Source of the DNA: JAIYDQ01 sp034408855
GTDB taxonomy: Bacteria > Planctomycetota > Planctomycetia > Pirellulales > Pirellulaceae
Reading direction: 5' to 3'
Assembly: GCA_034408855.1 (NCBI GenBank)
Contig: JAWXCK010000074.1
Location: 124,001 to 188,000 of the forward strand
Length of the DNA: 64,000 bases
Each line of letters begins with the position of its first letter. Position 1 is the stretch's first letter. The notes beneath the pieces were generated by a model. It saw nothing but the letters and a program-made list of their open reading frames with translations, ran no database searches and was not told where the DNA came from. This document shows, piece after piece, positions 28,167-38,900 of the stretch. The position numbers were made by a program, and so were the translations under genes.

Positions 28167-29972
28167 ATGGCTTCGCTGTTTATGATCCGTGGTCGAGATG
28201 CGGGAAAGCATTTTACGATTCTGAATGGTCGCACTACTATTGGTCGTGATGGTCTGTGCGATATTCAAGTCACGGACCACGAAGTATCTCGCCAGCATGC
28301 GGAGATCGAACGAGATGACCAACAGTTTACTCTGATCGATCTGAATAGCAGTAACGGATCGTTTGTAAATGGAAAACGCATCGAAAAGAACTTGCTGCGT
28401 TCCGGCGATCGCTTGCAATTCGGACGTACGCTTCTCGTCTTCACGATGAACGAAACGGAAGTTCTCAACAAGCAGCCTGTCGATGTCGATATTGTCAAAG
28501 AGCCGTCGACCAACGCCTCGCAAGCCGAAGAGCTATCGCAAATTCGACATGCCTTGCCAAGTTTTGACTCCGGCAGCCCCCATAGCCTAGCTTTAGCCGC
28601 AGAGTCGTCATCGGTTAATCGAGTATCCATTCCCGAATCTTCCGAAGTGACGTTGGGACAGCCGCGTCCTGCGACTGGCCCGGCGGAAGCGATCACCGAA
28701 ACGCTTCAAGAGACCGTCGATCGCACGCACTGGGAAATGATGTATCGAACGGTGCTGGCTGTTAGCCGTACTATGGATATCGATCAACTGCTCCAACAGA
28801 TTTTGGAATTGATCTTCCAATGGGTCGATTGCGATCGAGGTTGCGTCATGTTGACTTGCGATGATACCCAGGAACTTCGTCCAGTCGCCAGACGCAATCG
28901 ATCGACGAGTGCTCCATCGCATCGCATCGAAATCAGCAAGACAATATTGGATTATGTCGTTTCGCGGCAAGAGGGCGTATTGACGAGTAACGCCAACGAT
29001 GATCAGCGATGGCAAGCTGGGGCAAGTATTGTTGGAATGGGAATTCGCGAAGCGATCTGTGTTCCGATGCAAGGTCGATACGGGATCGTCGGAGCTATCT
29101 ACATCGATACCTCGCAAACGTTAGGCCATTTCGCCGAGACCAATGGACGACTTACTTTCAACGAAGAACATCTCAAGTTGATGATCGCGATCGGGCATCA
29201 AGCAGCATTGGCCGTCGAAGATAGTTTCTATTATCGAGGCATGGTTCAAGCCGAACGTTTGGCGACGATGGGGCAAACGATTGCGACGCTCTCGCATCAC
29301 ATCAAAAACATTCTTCAAGGTATCCGAGGCGGTAGCTATCTCGTCGAAGAAGGAATCAAACGATCGCAACTCGAGACAATCGCCAAGGGCTGGAAGATCG
29401 TCGACAAAAACCAAGATCGCATCGAGGCATTGGTGATGGATATGCTGTCGCTCAGCAAAGAGCGACAACCGCAATTCGCGCCTGTCGATTTGCGAGACTT
29501 GATCGATGATTGTATTGAACTCACGGAATCGCAAGCACGAGAAACTCGGATTCATATCCAATGGCAGCGACCAGAAACGGAATTCTCGGTCGTCGCCGAG
29601 TCTGAGGGGATCCATCGCGCCATTCTGAATGTCCTCAACAATGCCGTCGACGCACTTAACGAAACTACCGACGGACGTATTTCGGTAACGCTGCGAAGCG
29701 ATGCGAAGCAAACGATTATCGACATTTCGGATAACGGTCGTGGAATCGCTCCCGAGGATCTCCAACGTATCTTTTCGCTCTTCGAATCGTCGAAAGGAAG
29801 CCGCGGAACAGGGCTCGGTTTACCCGTCAGTCAAAAAATACTCCGCGAGCACAATGGCGATATTCTCGTTTCAAGTGAACTCAACCAAGGTACTTGCTTT
29901 AGTCTTGTCCTACCGAACCATAGCGATAAACTCGACGAGCAAGAACTCAACGATCATCCGACAATCAGTTGA
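28167..29972 (+). CDS. FHA-GAF sensor histidine kinase
   Basis: The protein phosphorylates itself on His and should pass the phosphate to a response regulator. It has an N-terminal FHA domain (residues about 5-95: TTIGRDGLCDIQV, VSRQHAEIE, NSSNGSFVN) that binds phosphothreonine peptides. A linker and a GAF sensor domain follow (about 190-345). Then comes the dimerisation/phosphoacceptor helix with LSHHIKNILQGIRGG (H-box near 375), and the ATPase with ILNVLNNAVDAL (N-box), ISDNGRGIAPEDL (G1) and SRGTGLGLPVSQ (G2). No transmembrane segment is present, so it is cytosolic. I prefer ATG 28167 over a TTG two codons earlier. No response regulator is adjacent; the nearest is 19 kb away. Confidence 0.93.
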   Translation: MASLFMIRGRDAGKHFTILNGRTTIGRDGLCDIQVTDHEVSRQHAEIERDDQQFTLIDLNSSNGSFVNGKRIEKNLLRSGDRLQFGRTLLVFTMNETEVLNKQPVDVDIVKEPSTNASQAEELSQIRHALPSFDSGSPHSLALAAESSSVNRVSIPESSEVTLGQPRPATGPAEAITETLQETVDRTHWEMMYRTVLAVSRTMDIDQLLQQILELIFQWVDCDRGCVMLTCDDTQELRPVARRNRSTSAPSHRIEISKTILDYVVSRQEGVLTSNANDDQRWQAGASIVGMGIREAICVPMQGRYGIVGAIYIDTSQTLGHFAETNGRLTFNEEHLKLMIAIGHQAALAVEDSFYYRGMVQAERLATMGQTIATLSHHIKNILQGIRGGSYLVEEGIKRSQLETIAKGWKIVDKNQDRIEALVMDMLSLSKERQPQFAPVDLRDLIDDCIELTESQARETRIHIQWQRPETEFSVVAESEGIHRAILNVLNNAVDALNETTDGRISVTLRSDAKQTIIDISDNGRGIAPEDLQRIFSLFESSKGSRGTGLGLPVSQKILREHNGDILVSSELNQGTCFSLVLPNHSDKLDEQELNDHPTIS

Positions 29973-30038
29973 CCGGAAATCGACTGCTGGACTTTGTTCG
30001 AAGTATTCCTCATTTTTAAAAACTGTTCTTGGATCGAT

Positions 30039-31751
30039 ATGCTCACGATGACTTACACCAATCCTCAGTCGATCCTCGTTGCTACACTTTTCATCGGTTG
30101 GCTCACTTTTTCGGGGAGTCTTGAGGCGGAAACGCCTATCAAGATTCCTGATTTACAATCGACCACCGACGGAAGTTCCGAACAAAGGCTAGCCCAAGCT
30201 CGGATTGCTTCCGATGTTGAGTTTCTTTCGGCGGACGAGATGCGAGGCCGAGGGCCGGGGACGGGCGGCTTGGACCGAGCCGCTGATTTTATCGCGCAGC
30301 GCTGGAAAGATCTGTCGCTCAATACCGAACTCTTTGATGGCTCGCCGTTTCAAAACTTTACCATTCCCGGTTCGATCGAAGCTTCGAAACCCGACAAAAA
30401 TCGACTGCGATGGCGTTTTGGTGAAAGCGAAGCGTCCGATTTGACGCTTGATCGAGACTTCCGCCCACTCTCGCTCGGATCGAGCGGTTCGTTTTCCGGG
30501 CCGTTGGTTTTCGTCGGGTATGGAATTTCAGCCAACGAAAAGAACTTGCACTACGATGAGTACGCAGGGATTGACGTCCGAGGCAAAGTCGTCATCGTGC
30601 TTCGCAAAGAACCCAGGCAATCGGATCCGGACAGTCCATTCGACGGGACGCAATCCAGTCGCCATGCCTTGTTTGCGACCAAGCTTTCAACGGCGATTCG
30701 CTATGGCGCATCGGCGATTATCTTTGTCAACGATGCCCTCTCGTTCGAGAAGAGCTATGTTTCGCAAGATCGCGATGCCGAGGAAGCTGAATTGCTTCCT
30801 GGTATTGAAGATGCCGGAAAATCGAACACTGCAAAGGTCTCGATTCCAACGCTCTTCGTGACTCGAAGGGTAGTCGATGGTTGGTTGCATCGAGTTCGCG
30901 CGGACATCTCGCTTACAGGAATCGAGCACGAGATCGATATCGATCTCAAACCGCGATCGTTTGAGATCGATCACAGCATGCTCTCGGGCGAGGTGCTTCT
31001 GGAAAAGAGCACGATGCGGGTCAAAAATGTAATTGCGAGCATTGACGGTCGAGGTGGGCTCGCCAATGAAACCGTGGTGATTGGAGCTCATTACGATCAT
31101 GTTGGGATGGGCGGACCCGGATCGCTTGCACCGGGAACGATCGAAATCCACAACGGGGCGGATGACAACGCATCGGGCACCGCTGCCTTACTCGAAATAG
31201 CCCGACTATTTTCCGCGCAGAGGAACGATTCGGACACTCGGCGGCGATTGCTTTTCATCGCTTTTACCGGTGAAGAACGAGGTTTGCTCGGTAGTCGGCA
31301 TTACGTTGCCCACCCGCGTTTTGCGATCGAGTCGACGATTGCGATGGTGAATCTCGACATGGTAGGTCGCATGCGGGACCGACAGCTCATCGTATTTGGA
31401 ATCGGCTCTTCTTCGCGATTTGATAGCTTTATCGATCAAGCTAGCCAAGGGCTGAATCTTAATATTCGCAAGCAAAAAGAGGCTCTCGGACCAAGCGATC
31501 ATCAGCCTTTCTTCGAGCTGCGCGTTCCCGTGCTTCACCTATTTACCGGGCTTCACAGCGACTATCACCGACCATCCGACGATTTTGAGAAAATCAACTC
31601 AGAAGGAATAGTCCACATAACCGATATCGTTTATCAGCTAGGTTCGAGGCTGACCAAACAGCCCGAGCGCCCCGACTATATCAAGGTCAAAGGGCGAGCG
31701 AATATTCGACTCGAGCTTGAACAAGCGAACAGAGATATCCAATCAAAGTAA
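30039..31751 (+). CDS. Exported M28-family zinc peptidase with PA domain
   Basis: This is a metallo-aminopeptidase-like exported protein. From ATG 30039 there is an N-terminal signal sequence (SILVATLFIGWLTFSG). A PA-type insert (about residues 100-280, with VVIVLRKEPR and ASAIIFVND) precedes the M28 core. Zinc-ligand motifs are visible: VIGAHYDHVG, NGADDNASGTAALLEIA, FTGEERGLLGS (catalytic Glu), VNLDMVGR and the late LHSDYHRPSDD. All expected ligands seem present. The listed longer frame begins at 29994 but the 30039 ATG directly fronts the signal peptide. It follows the FHA kinase by 66 bp and may be cotranscribed with it. The natural substrate is unknown. Confidence 0.92.
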   Translation: MLTMTYTNPQSILVATLFIGWLTFSGSLEAETPIKIPDLQSTTDGSSEQRLAQARIASDVEFLSADEMRGRGPGTGGLDRAADFIAQRWKDLSLNTELFDGSPFQNFTIPGSIEASKPDKNRLRWRFGESEASDLTLDRDFRPLSLGSSGSFSGPLVFVGYGISANEKNLHYDEYAGIDVRGKVVIVLRKEPRQSDPDSPFDGTQSSRHALFATKLSTAIRYGASAIIFVNDALSFEKSYVSQDRDAEEAELLPGIEDAGKSNTAKVSIPTLFVTRRVVDGWLHRVRADISLTGIEHEIDIDLKPRSFEIDHSMLSGEVLLEKSTMRVKNVIASIDGRGGLANETVVIGAHYDHVGMGGPGSLAPGTIEIHNGADDNASGTAALLEIARLFSAQRNDSDTRRRLLFIAFTGEERGLLGSRHYVAHPRFAIESTIAMVNLDMVGRMRDRQLIVFGIGSSSRFDSFIDQASQGLNLNIRKQKEALGPSDHQPFFELRVPVLHLFTGLHSDYHRPSDDFEKINSEGIVHITDIVYQLGSRLTKQPERPDYIKVKGRANIRLELEQANRDIQSK

Positions 31752-31924
31752 ACTTTTTCAGAATATCGCTATTTACCTGATTTCGAAATCTAGCAACAAT
31801 TTGCGGCGACAAGTGGTGTCGATTGCGGAGCGATCCGACACGAGCTTGGTCAGCCATAACTGGGTTCACCCTCAGGTAAGCTTACAAAATAACTAAACCG
31901 TCACTTGACAAGGAGTGTCCAACA

Positions 31925-32596
31925 GTGCGTGCTCAAATTCTATCGGCCAGCGCGGCCCTGATGATCGTCGGTTCTTTCGCAATGACCACGGTCGTGGCAC
32001 AGCAGCCCAATGCGGCTGCCACAGGTGCCTCTGGAACCCGAATCGCCGTCATCGACGTCGGCTATATCGTCAAGAAACATCCGACGATCAAGCAACAGCA
32101 AACGGCCATACGCGATCAAGTCAAGGTTGCTCAAGATGAATTGGTCAAGCGACGAGAAGCGTTGGTAAAAGATGCCGAACAGCTTAAAGCCTTTCGCGAA
32201 GGAAGCCCTGAGTTCAATCAATTGCAGGAACGGCTCGCCAATCAAGAAGCCCAATTGAAGCTCGACATGGTTCGCAAAGAAAAGGAGCTTGATGGAGTCG
32301 AAGCCAGCATGGCAATCGAATTCTACAAGCAGCTCCAGACGTTGATCTCCAGCGTAGCGGAACACAACCAGATCGACTTGGTGCTTCGCTCTAATCGCGA
32401 AGAACCTGATTTGAAGAACCCCGCTACGATTCAAATGGCCTTGGAGAAGGGCGTTATTTACAATAAGCCGGCGTTGGATATGACCGACTTGGTGCTGAAG
32501 ATGATTGAATCTCAAGCACCAGCGGCAACAACACCCCAAGGAGGAGCACCGGTAATGAATGCCAATGCACCTCGTCCCAATGGCGTGACTCGATAA
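31925..32596 (+). CDS. OmpH/Skp-family periplasmic chaperone
   Basis: Skp-type chaperones hold outer-membrane proteins in the periplasm. The 223-residue product starts at GTG 31925, nine bases after a strong AAGGAG at 31910-31915. It has a signal peptide ending in TTVVAQQ. After it come the family strand IAVIDVGYIVKKHP and a long charged helix pair (residues about 60-150) typical of the Skp tentacles. The Ala/Pro/Asn-rich tail is low-complexity. It lies 15 bp before lpxC, consistent with the common grouping of skp with lipid A genes. Call by fold and context, not by a catalytic motif. Confidence 0.88.
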   Translation: MRAQILSASAALMIVGSFAMTTVVAQQPNAAATGASGTRIAVIDVGYIVKKHPTIKQQQTAIRDQVKVAQDELVKRREALVKDAEQLKAFREGSPEFNQLQERLANQEAQLKLDMVRKEKELDGVEASMAIEFYKQLQTLISSVAEHNQIDLVLRSNREEPDLKNPATIQMALEKGVIYNKPALDMTDLVLKMIESQAPAATTPQGGAPVMNANAPRPNGVTR

Positions 32597-32611
32597 TACC
32601 AATAAGGCAGG

Positions 32612-33508
32612 ATGCCGATGCGGTTCAAACGACTTCAACAAACCTTGGCGTCGGTCGCTCATGTTAGCGGTCGAGGATACTGGAGCGGCCAGCCGGTCAC
32701 GGTATCTTTCGAACCGGCACCAGCGAATACGGGTATCATCTTCAAACGGACGGATTTGCCCGGCAAACCGACGTTGGCGGCGATGGCTCAGAATCGAGTC
32801 GAAACTTCGCTGCGAACAAGGCTCGCCTCAGGCGATTGCTCCTTCGATATGGTCGAACACGTGTTGGCAGCCTTGTACGCAATGGAGATCGACAACTGTG
32901 TCGTCCAATGCAGCGCCAACGAAATGCCCGGTTTGGACGGAAGTGCCTTAGCCTTCGCTTTAGCAATTGAGCGAGCTGGTTTAGACACTCAAAACGATAC
33001 TTGCCGAACAGTTTGTATCGAAGCACCATTTAAAATAGGCGACGATCGCCAATGGATTATGGCGTTGCCATCTGCTGAACCTGGCTTGTGCTGCGAATAT
33101 CGGCTCGACTACGGCGACAATCCGATCATCCCAGCGGCTACCTTTCGAGCCAAGCTTTCGCCGCGATTATTTATCGATGAAATCGCACCCGCCAGAACCT
33201 TTGTCACCGATGACGAAGCTAAGAATCTTCAAAATCGAGGCGTCGCAAGTCACGTAACGCATCGAGATCTTCTCGTGTTCGGGCCCGATGGACCGATCGA
33301 CAACGTTTTGCGATACGAAGACGAATGCGCACGGCATAAGCTTTTAGATCTCGTTGGCGATTTAGCGCTAAGCGGTGTTGCTCTGCAAGGCAAAATTGTC
33401 GCCTTTCGAAGTGGCCACATTTTGAATGGTAAGATGGCCCAATGGGTCTGCCATCAAAAGGCACTCTATCGTGGACAACGTTCGGCCTGGATTCGAAAAA
33501 TCGCATGA
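32612..33508 (+). CDS. lpxC: UDP-3-O-acyl-N-acetylglucosamine deacetylase
   Basis: LpxC performs the committed step of lipid A synthesis, a zinc-dependent deacetylation. The 298-residue product shows MVEHVLAALYAMEIDN (zinc His near residue 83), EMPGLDGSA, then RTFVTDDEAKNL, HKLLDLVGDLALSG (second His and Asp) and RSGHILNGKMA (catalytic His region). Length is close to the E. coli enzyme, and there is no fabZ fusion as seen in some other bacteria. Start is ATG 32612 after AAGGCAGG. lpxA follows after a 185-bp gap that may contain its own promoter. lpxC next to ompH and lpxA indicates an outer membrane with lipid A. Confidence 0.96.
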   Translation: MPMRFKRLQQTLASVAHVSGRGYWSGQPVTVSFEPAPANTGIIFKRTDLPGKPTLAAMAQNRVETSLRTRLASGDCSFDMVEHVLAALYAMEIDNCVVQCSANEMPGLDGSALAFALAIERAGLDTQNDTCRTVCIEAPFKIGDDRQWIMALPSAEPGLCCEYRLDYGDNPIIPAATFRAKLSPRLFIDEIAPARTFVTDDEAKNLQNRGVASHVTHRDLLVFGPDGPIDNVLRYEDECARHKLLDLVGDLALSGVALQGKIVAFRSGHILNGKMAQWVCHQKALYRGQRSAWIRKIA

Positions 33509-33693
33509 TGAACTTACGTCCTAAGAATCGCTAAATAACTTTAAAAGTAGGCTTGCTACCGAGGAACTAGAAACCATACGATCCCGACGCAGCCGAACAA
33601 AAACAATTCCTTTTTCGAGACCCATTTCCACGCAATGCTAGAGTTTGGCCAAACTTTAGATAGTTACGTGCTAGATCGCCCTGGATAATTTCC

Positions 33694-34503
33694 ATGCCTA
33701 CGATTATCGCTCATACCGCTGTTGTCGATCCGCGAGCTGAACTCGATGATGATGTTCGGATTGGTCACCATAGCGTCATCGGCCCCCACGTCCGAATCGG
33801 TCGGGGAACACGTCTCGAGAACAATGTAACGCTCACCGGACACACCTCAATCGGTCGCGACAATCATTTTTTTCCAGGCTGCGTTATCGGCTCCGAGCCA
33901 CAAGATCTTTCCTATGAAGGGGCTCCAACACAAGTCATCATCGGCGACTCAAATGTCTTTCGCGAATCGGTAACCGTCAATCGCGGTACCGAAAAAGATG
34001 ACGGAATCACGTCGGTAGGCAACGATTGCTATTTCATGACTTGCGCTCACATCGCGCACGATTGCAAAGTCGAAGATCGCGTTATCATGGCCAATACCGT
34101 AATGCTTGGCGGTCACGTACGCGTACAACATGATGCGACACTCAGCGGCGGAGTTGCCGTTCATCATTTTGCATCGATCGGCTGCTATAGCTTTGTCAGC
34201 GGACTATCGCGCGTCCTTCAAGATGTCCCGCCCTACATGCTGGCCGAAGGATTTCCAGCGCGTCCGCGATGCGTCAATATCGTCGCGCTCAAGCGCAAAA
34301 ACTTTTCGAGCCACGCAATTCGCGCGATTTCAGAAGCCCACAAATTGCTTTATCGTTCCAAAGTCGGTGTCAAACACGCTCGGGAAATTCTTGTCGGGAA
34401 TGATCAACTGACCCCTGAGATCGAAACACTTTTCCAATTCATCGATGAGTCTTCCCTTGGTCGACATGGTCGCGGGCGAGACCGACGGAGAGCCGCCGCG
34501 TGA
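33694..34503 (+). CDS. lpxA: Acyl-ACP--UDP-N-acetylglucosamine O-acyltransferase
   Basis: LpxA adds the first acyl chain to UDP-GlcNAc. The 269-residue product shows the left-handed beta-helix hexapeptide pattern (VVDPRAELDDDVRIGHHSVI and onward through VKHAREIL). It carries the catalytic His in TCAHIAHDCKVED and the SEPQDLSYEG segment of the substrate site. The C-terminal helical part is short of some families but complete. Its last four bases overlap the GTG start of the next gene (GTGA at 34500), indicating coupled translation. Confidence 0.96.
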   Translation: MPTIIAHTAVVDPRAELDDDVRIGHHSVIGPHVRIGRGTRLENNVTLTGHTSIGRDNHFFPGCVIGSEPQDLSYEGAPTQVIIGDSNVFRESVTVNRGTEKDDGITSVGNDCYFMTCAHIAHDCKVEDRVIMANTVMLGGHVRVQHDATLSGGVAVHHFASIGCYSFVSGLSRVLQDVPPYMLAEGFPARPRCVNIVALKRKNFSSHAIRAISEAHKLLYRSKVGVKHAREILVGNDQLTPEIETLFQFIDESSLGRHGRGRDRRRAAA

Positions 34504-35582
34504 GCCAGACAAAAGTTGCTGTTATTGGTGCCGGGCATCTCGGCAAGATCCATACTCGTCTGCTCAAATCGATTCCAGGCTTCGAACTCATTGCCGTTGC
34601 CGACACTAACCCCAAAGCTTGCGAAGCCATCACGTCGGAATTTCAAGTTCCATGCGTCGCCGACTTTAAAACGCTCGCCGGCAAGATCGATGCGGCCATC
34701 ATCGCAACTCCAACAGTCGTTCATTTAGAGTCGGCTCTGTGGTGCCTCGAAAACGGTATCCATTGTTTCGTTGAAAAACCCTTGGTTCGCTCGGCGCGAC
34801 ATGCCGATTTGCTCATTCAAGTCGCCGAACATCGCAATCTGACGCTCCAGGTCGGTCATGTCGAACGATTCAATCCGGCCTGGCAATCCTTCAAACCACT
34901 TGCGTACCAAATCTCGTATATCGACGCTCACCGAACGAGTTCGTACTCGGGACGCAGCACTGATATCGGCGTTGTGTTCGATCTCATGATTCACGATTTA
35001 GATTTGGTACTCGATTGCATTGAATCACCAGTGGCGAGCGTTTCAGCATCAGGCCAAGCAATACTTGGTGAACATGAAGATTGGGCGGAAGCTCGGATCC
35101 AGTTTGCCAACGGTGCCGTCGCCAATCTGTATGCGTCGCGAGTAAGCCGACATGCCGTTCGTCGAATGAGTCTGTGCGGGTTAGGAATCGCCGCAGACCT
35201 GGATTTTGCGGCGAGTTCATGCCATGTCGTCGAAGCTTGCGATGAAGTAATCCAAGGTGTCTTTCAGGCGGACAAACTTCCCGAAGACGAGCGTCGATCG
35301 CTTCATACGACGTTGTTTGATCGATGGCTGCCGCATCGGCAGCTCGATACGACGCCAGTAAACGCCATCGAGATGGAGCTTAGGGACTTTGGTAAATCGA
35401 TCCAAACACGAGAAATGCCGCTGGTATCTGGGAAGAAAGTTCGCAACACCATCGATGTTGCGGAACGGATTCTCGAAGCGTTGGCATTGTCATCTCAGCT
35501 TCGATCGCAGGCGATTGCCGCCGAAGAGAGCCCGTCGATCATCCATGCTGCCCATCGATTTGGCGTGCGTCGAGCTTCTTAG
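34500..35582 (+). CDS. Gfo/Idh/MocA-family NAD(P)-dependent oxidoreductase
   Basis: The 360-residue product has the Rossmann nucleotide site VAVIGAGHLGKIH at the N-terminus. It also has the family's EKP motif (CFVEKPLV near residue 97) and the VGHVERFNPAW segment (about 120), typical of sugar oxidoreductases. The start is GTG 34500, overlapping the lpxA stop. In Acidithiobacillus a comparable enzyme next to lpxA, GnnA, oxidises the 3-OH of UDP-GlcNAc so that an aminotransferase, GnnB, can make 3-amino sugars for lipid A. This position suggests a similar role, but no aminotransferase is nearby, so substrate remains open. Confidence 0.9.
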   Translation: MSQTKVAVIGAGHLGKIHTRLLKSIPGFELIAVADTNPKACEAITSEFQVPCVADFKTLAGKIDAAIIATPTVVHLESALWCLENGIHCFVEKPLVRSARHADLLIQVAEHRNLTLQVGHVERFNPAWQSFKPLAYQISYIDAHRTSSYSGRSTDIGVVFDLMIHDLDLVLDCIESPVASVSASGQAILGEHEDWAEARIQFANGAVANLYASRVSRHAVRRMSLCGLGIAADLDFAASSCHVVEACDEVIQGVFQADKLPEDERRSLHTTLFDRWLPHRQLDTTPVNAIEMELRDFGKSIQTREMPLVSGKKVRNTIDVAERILEALALSSQLRSQAIAAEESPSIIHAAHRFGVRRAS

Positions 35583-35918
35583 AACACTTCTAGTTTGCCA
35601 CCTGTTGCTCGAGTTATTGTGCATGCTGAGGGCTAGCCGGGATTTTTCATCAGCCGCAGTGCGTTAGCACCCGGTTCACACGAATTGCTGGGAAACCGGA
35701 CGCTAACGCGTTCCGGCTGATATAGTGCAGATTGAGCGTCGCAAGCTAGAAGCTTACGCCACTTAAACTAATGCGATAAGCCCAGCTAAAGGCTCGATCT
35801 CCGTTGACCTTCTAAGCCTCTGGCGATACGCTTCATAAGGGGCAAAATACGTAAATTCTGGCGATTGCCAAGAGTTTTAGCTCGTTTGATTTACAAAGCG
35901 ATAATTTAGTTACGAATT
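35583..35918. repeat. Intergenic region with dispersed inverted repeat
   Basis: The 336-bp gap before secA has no gene. Bases 35648-35722 carry the dispersed unit CATCAGCCGCAGTGCGTTAG...GCTAACGCGTTCCGGCTGAT, an imperfect inverted repeat. The same unit is at 62625-62682. The remainder (35723-35918) is moderately AT-rich and must hold the secA promoter; no clear promoter boxes were identified. Confidence 0.55.
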
Positions 35919-38900
35919 ATGGAATTGCTAGAAAAATTTTGGGAAGGTACCGGTTCGGTTGTCAACGGCGTTTTGGAGGGAATTGGACGTGGAGTCACCG
36001 GACTCTTCGGTACCTCAAACGCCCGCAATGTCCGGAAATATCAAGCCAAAGTTCGGCTCATTAATGAACTTGAACCCAAGCTGATGGCGATGAGCGATGC
36101 CGAGCTTCGAGAGCAGACGCCTAAATTTCGCAAGCGACTTGCCGACGGCGAAACGCTCGATGACATTCTTGTCGAAGCTTTTGCGTTGTGCCGTGAAGGT
36201 GGTCGACGTTTCCTCAGGATGCGGCATTACGACGTCCAGATGGTAGGCGGAATGGTTTTGCACTATGGCAACATCGCCGAGATGGTAACCGGCGAAGGCA
36301 AGACGTTGGTCGCGACCCTGCCAGCCTACCTCAACGCGCTCGTAGGCAACGGAGTGCACGTGGTCACGGTGAACGATTATTTGGCGCGCCGAGATATGGA
36401 ATGGATGGCGCCGCTCTATATGGGACTCGGCTTGACTGTTGCCAGCATCCAGTCGGGCCTGGACAGCGATCCTCGACAGTTAGCGTATGCCTGTGACATT
36501 ACCTATGCGACCAACAATGAACTCGGCTTCGACTATCTTCGCGACAACATGCGGATTGCCCGTCGAGGCGACAATCGCTTTCCGAAACATTTCCAGCAAA
36601 GCCAAGGTCCACTTCAGTACGCCATCATCGACGAAGTCGACAACATTTTGATCGACGAAGCTCGAACACCGTTGATTATTTCCGGGCCTGCTCATCAAGA
36701 TGTTAAGAAGTACGCCGAAGCTGACAAAATCGCGAGGCAGTTGGTTAAAGAGCTGCACTTTGTGGTCAACGAAAAAGATCATACGGTCAATCTGACCGAC
36801 GAGGGAGTTCGTCACGCGGAAAAAATGGCCGGTGTCGAAAGCTTTTATACCGCCGGCAACATGGAATGGCCGCACTTGCTCGATAACGCACTGAAGGCCC
36901 ACTTCCTCTACAAACTCGACGTCAACTATGTCGCCAAAGAAGGCGTCATTGTCATTGTTGACGAGTTCACCGGTCGATTGATGGAAGGTCGCCAATGGTC
37001 GGATGGCTTGCATCAAGCGGTTGAAGCCAAAGAAGGCGTGACGATCAAAGAAGAGAATCAAACGCTCGCGACGGTCACTCTTCAAAACTTCTTCAAACTC
37101 TACAAGAAGCTGGCCGGGATGACCGGTACGGCGATGACCGAAGCCAACGAATTCTACAAGATCTATGGTTTGGATGTGATTGCCGTGCCAACCAATCGAC
37201 CGATGAAACGATTCGAATCGCCAGACACGATTTTCTTAACCGAAAAAGAAAAGTACAAAGCGGTTGCCGACGATATCGAACTGGCGAATAAATTCGATCT
37301 GGTCGAACCGAAAGATTCGAATGCGATTATCGGCGAGATCGTTTCCGAAGATGAGACCACCGTTTCGGTGCGACCACGCGATGAAAAGGAAATTCGAACA
37401 CTCTCTCGCGACAAAGTCGCGTCGATCCAACGCAAGGGGCGACCGATTCTGGTCGGAACCGTTTCGATCGAGAAGAGCGAACGGTTGTCAAAACTCTTAG
37501 ATCATCGCGGAATTGCGCATCAGGTTCTCAACGCCAAGCAGCATAAACGCGAAGCCGAAATCATTGCCCAAGCAGGCCGAGTCGGAGCGGTGACGATCGC
37601 CACGAATATGGCTGGTCGCGGTACCGACATTATTCTTGGTGGAAATCCTGACACGATGGCATGGGCCAAGTTACAGGATACGTATCCGACACGTCTTGAA
37701 GTTCCGAAAGAAGAATGGGATGCCTTGGTCCAAGAGTTCGAGCAAAAGGAAAAGATGAAAGAGATGGGGAACTTCGTCTGCGAGATCGGCGGCCTAATGG
37801 TCATCGGTACCGAACGCCATGAATCCCGACGAATCGATCTCCAGCTTCGCGGACGTTGCGGTCGACAAGGCGATCCGGGTAGCAGCCGATTTTATCTGTC
37901 GCTCGAAGATGATCTGATGCGCATTTTCGCTGGCGATTGGGTCCGCAATATGATGGGTAAACTCGGTATGGGTGAAGGCGAGGCGCTCGAAAGTCGCTTC
38001 GTTTCGAAACGAATCTCTTCCGCTCAAAAGAAAGTTGAAGAACGCCATTTCGAGTCTCGTAAGAGTCTGCTCGATTACGACGAAGTGATGGATCAGCAGC
38101 GAAAGCGCGTCTATGGCTATCGACAGCAGATTCTGGCTGGCGTTTCCTGCCGCCAGTTGGTCTTAGAACAAATTCAGGAGCAGATTAACCACAACGTCGA
38201 TCAGTTCACCAATCCGATCTTTGGAGCAGAGTCCTTTGCCCGCTGGGCTGGCGGAAAGCTCTCGTGCCAACTCGAACCGAAGGACTTCCGAGGTATCGAT
38301 GCCGAGACGGCTGGTTTCTATGCTCGCGATCTTGCCGAACGCGAGATCGAAACGCAGATCATGGATGCGATCGATGAAAATCTCCCCATCCAAGAAGAGC
38401 AATCCGAATGGAACTGGGAAGCCTTGGCCAAGTGGTCGAACACTCGATACGGAACGAATTTTAATGTTTCTGCTCTGAAGAAAATCGAACGCGATCGCAT
38501 CGACGAAGAAATTTTCGAACGAGCTCGTGAGTTTGTCGCCAAGATCGACCTCAGCGAAGGTGCCGAATTCGTAGAGGAAAGCTACGGGCTTCGAATGCTC
38601 GCGAACTGGATGAAAATCAAGTTTGCGATCGATATCGATCCTGAGCAGATGAAGAACGTAGAGCCACCGGCGCTGAAGAAGTCGCTGATGCAAGCTGCCG
38701 AAGACGCCTATCGTGAACGTGAATCGCAATATCCGGTGCTGGCCGCCTTTACGCGATTTCGTCAACAGACAGGCCCGAATCAATTCCATATCGACGGTGC
38801 CGCCATCGCCAATCATGCGGCCCAACGTTTCGAAGATCCGTCAGCCGCTGAATTGCAAGGAATGGAAGGGGCACAAGCCTTCGATCATCTTGTTCATCTA

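Noticed and set aside
31940..32662. 240-codon minus-strand frame opposite ompH
   Set aside because: Antisense shadow; the plus-strand gene has a strong ribosome site and family match.
36480..37085. 201-codon minus-strand frame opposite secA
   Set aside because: Shadow of secA with no motif or ribosome site.
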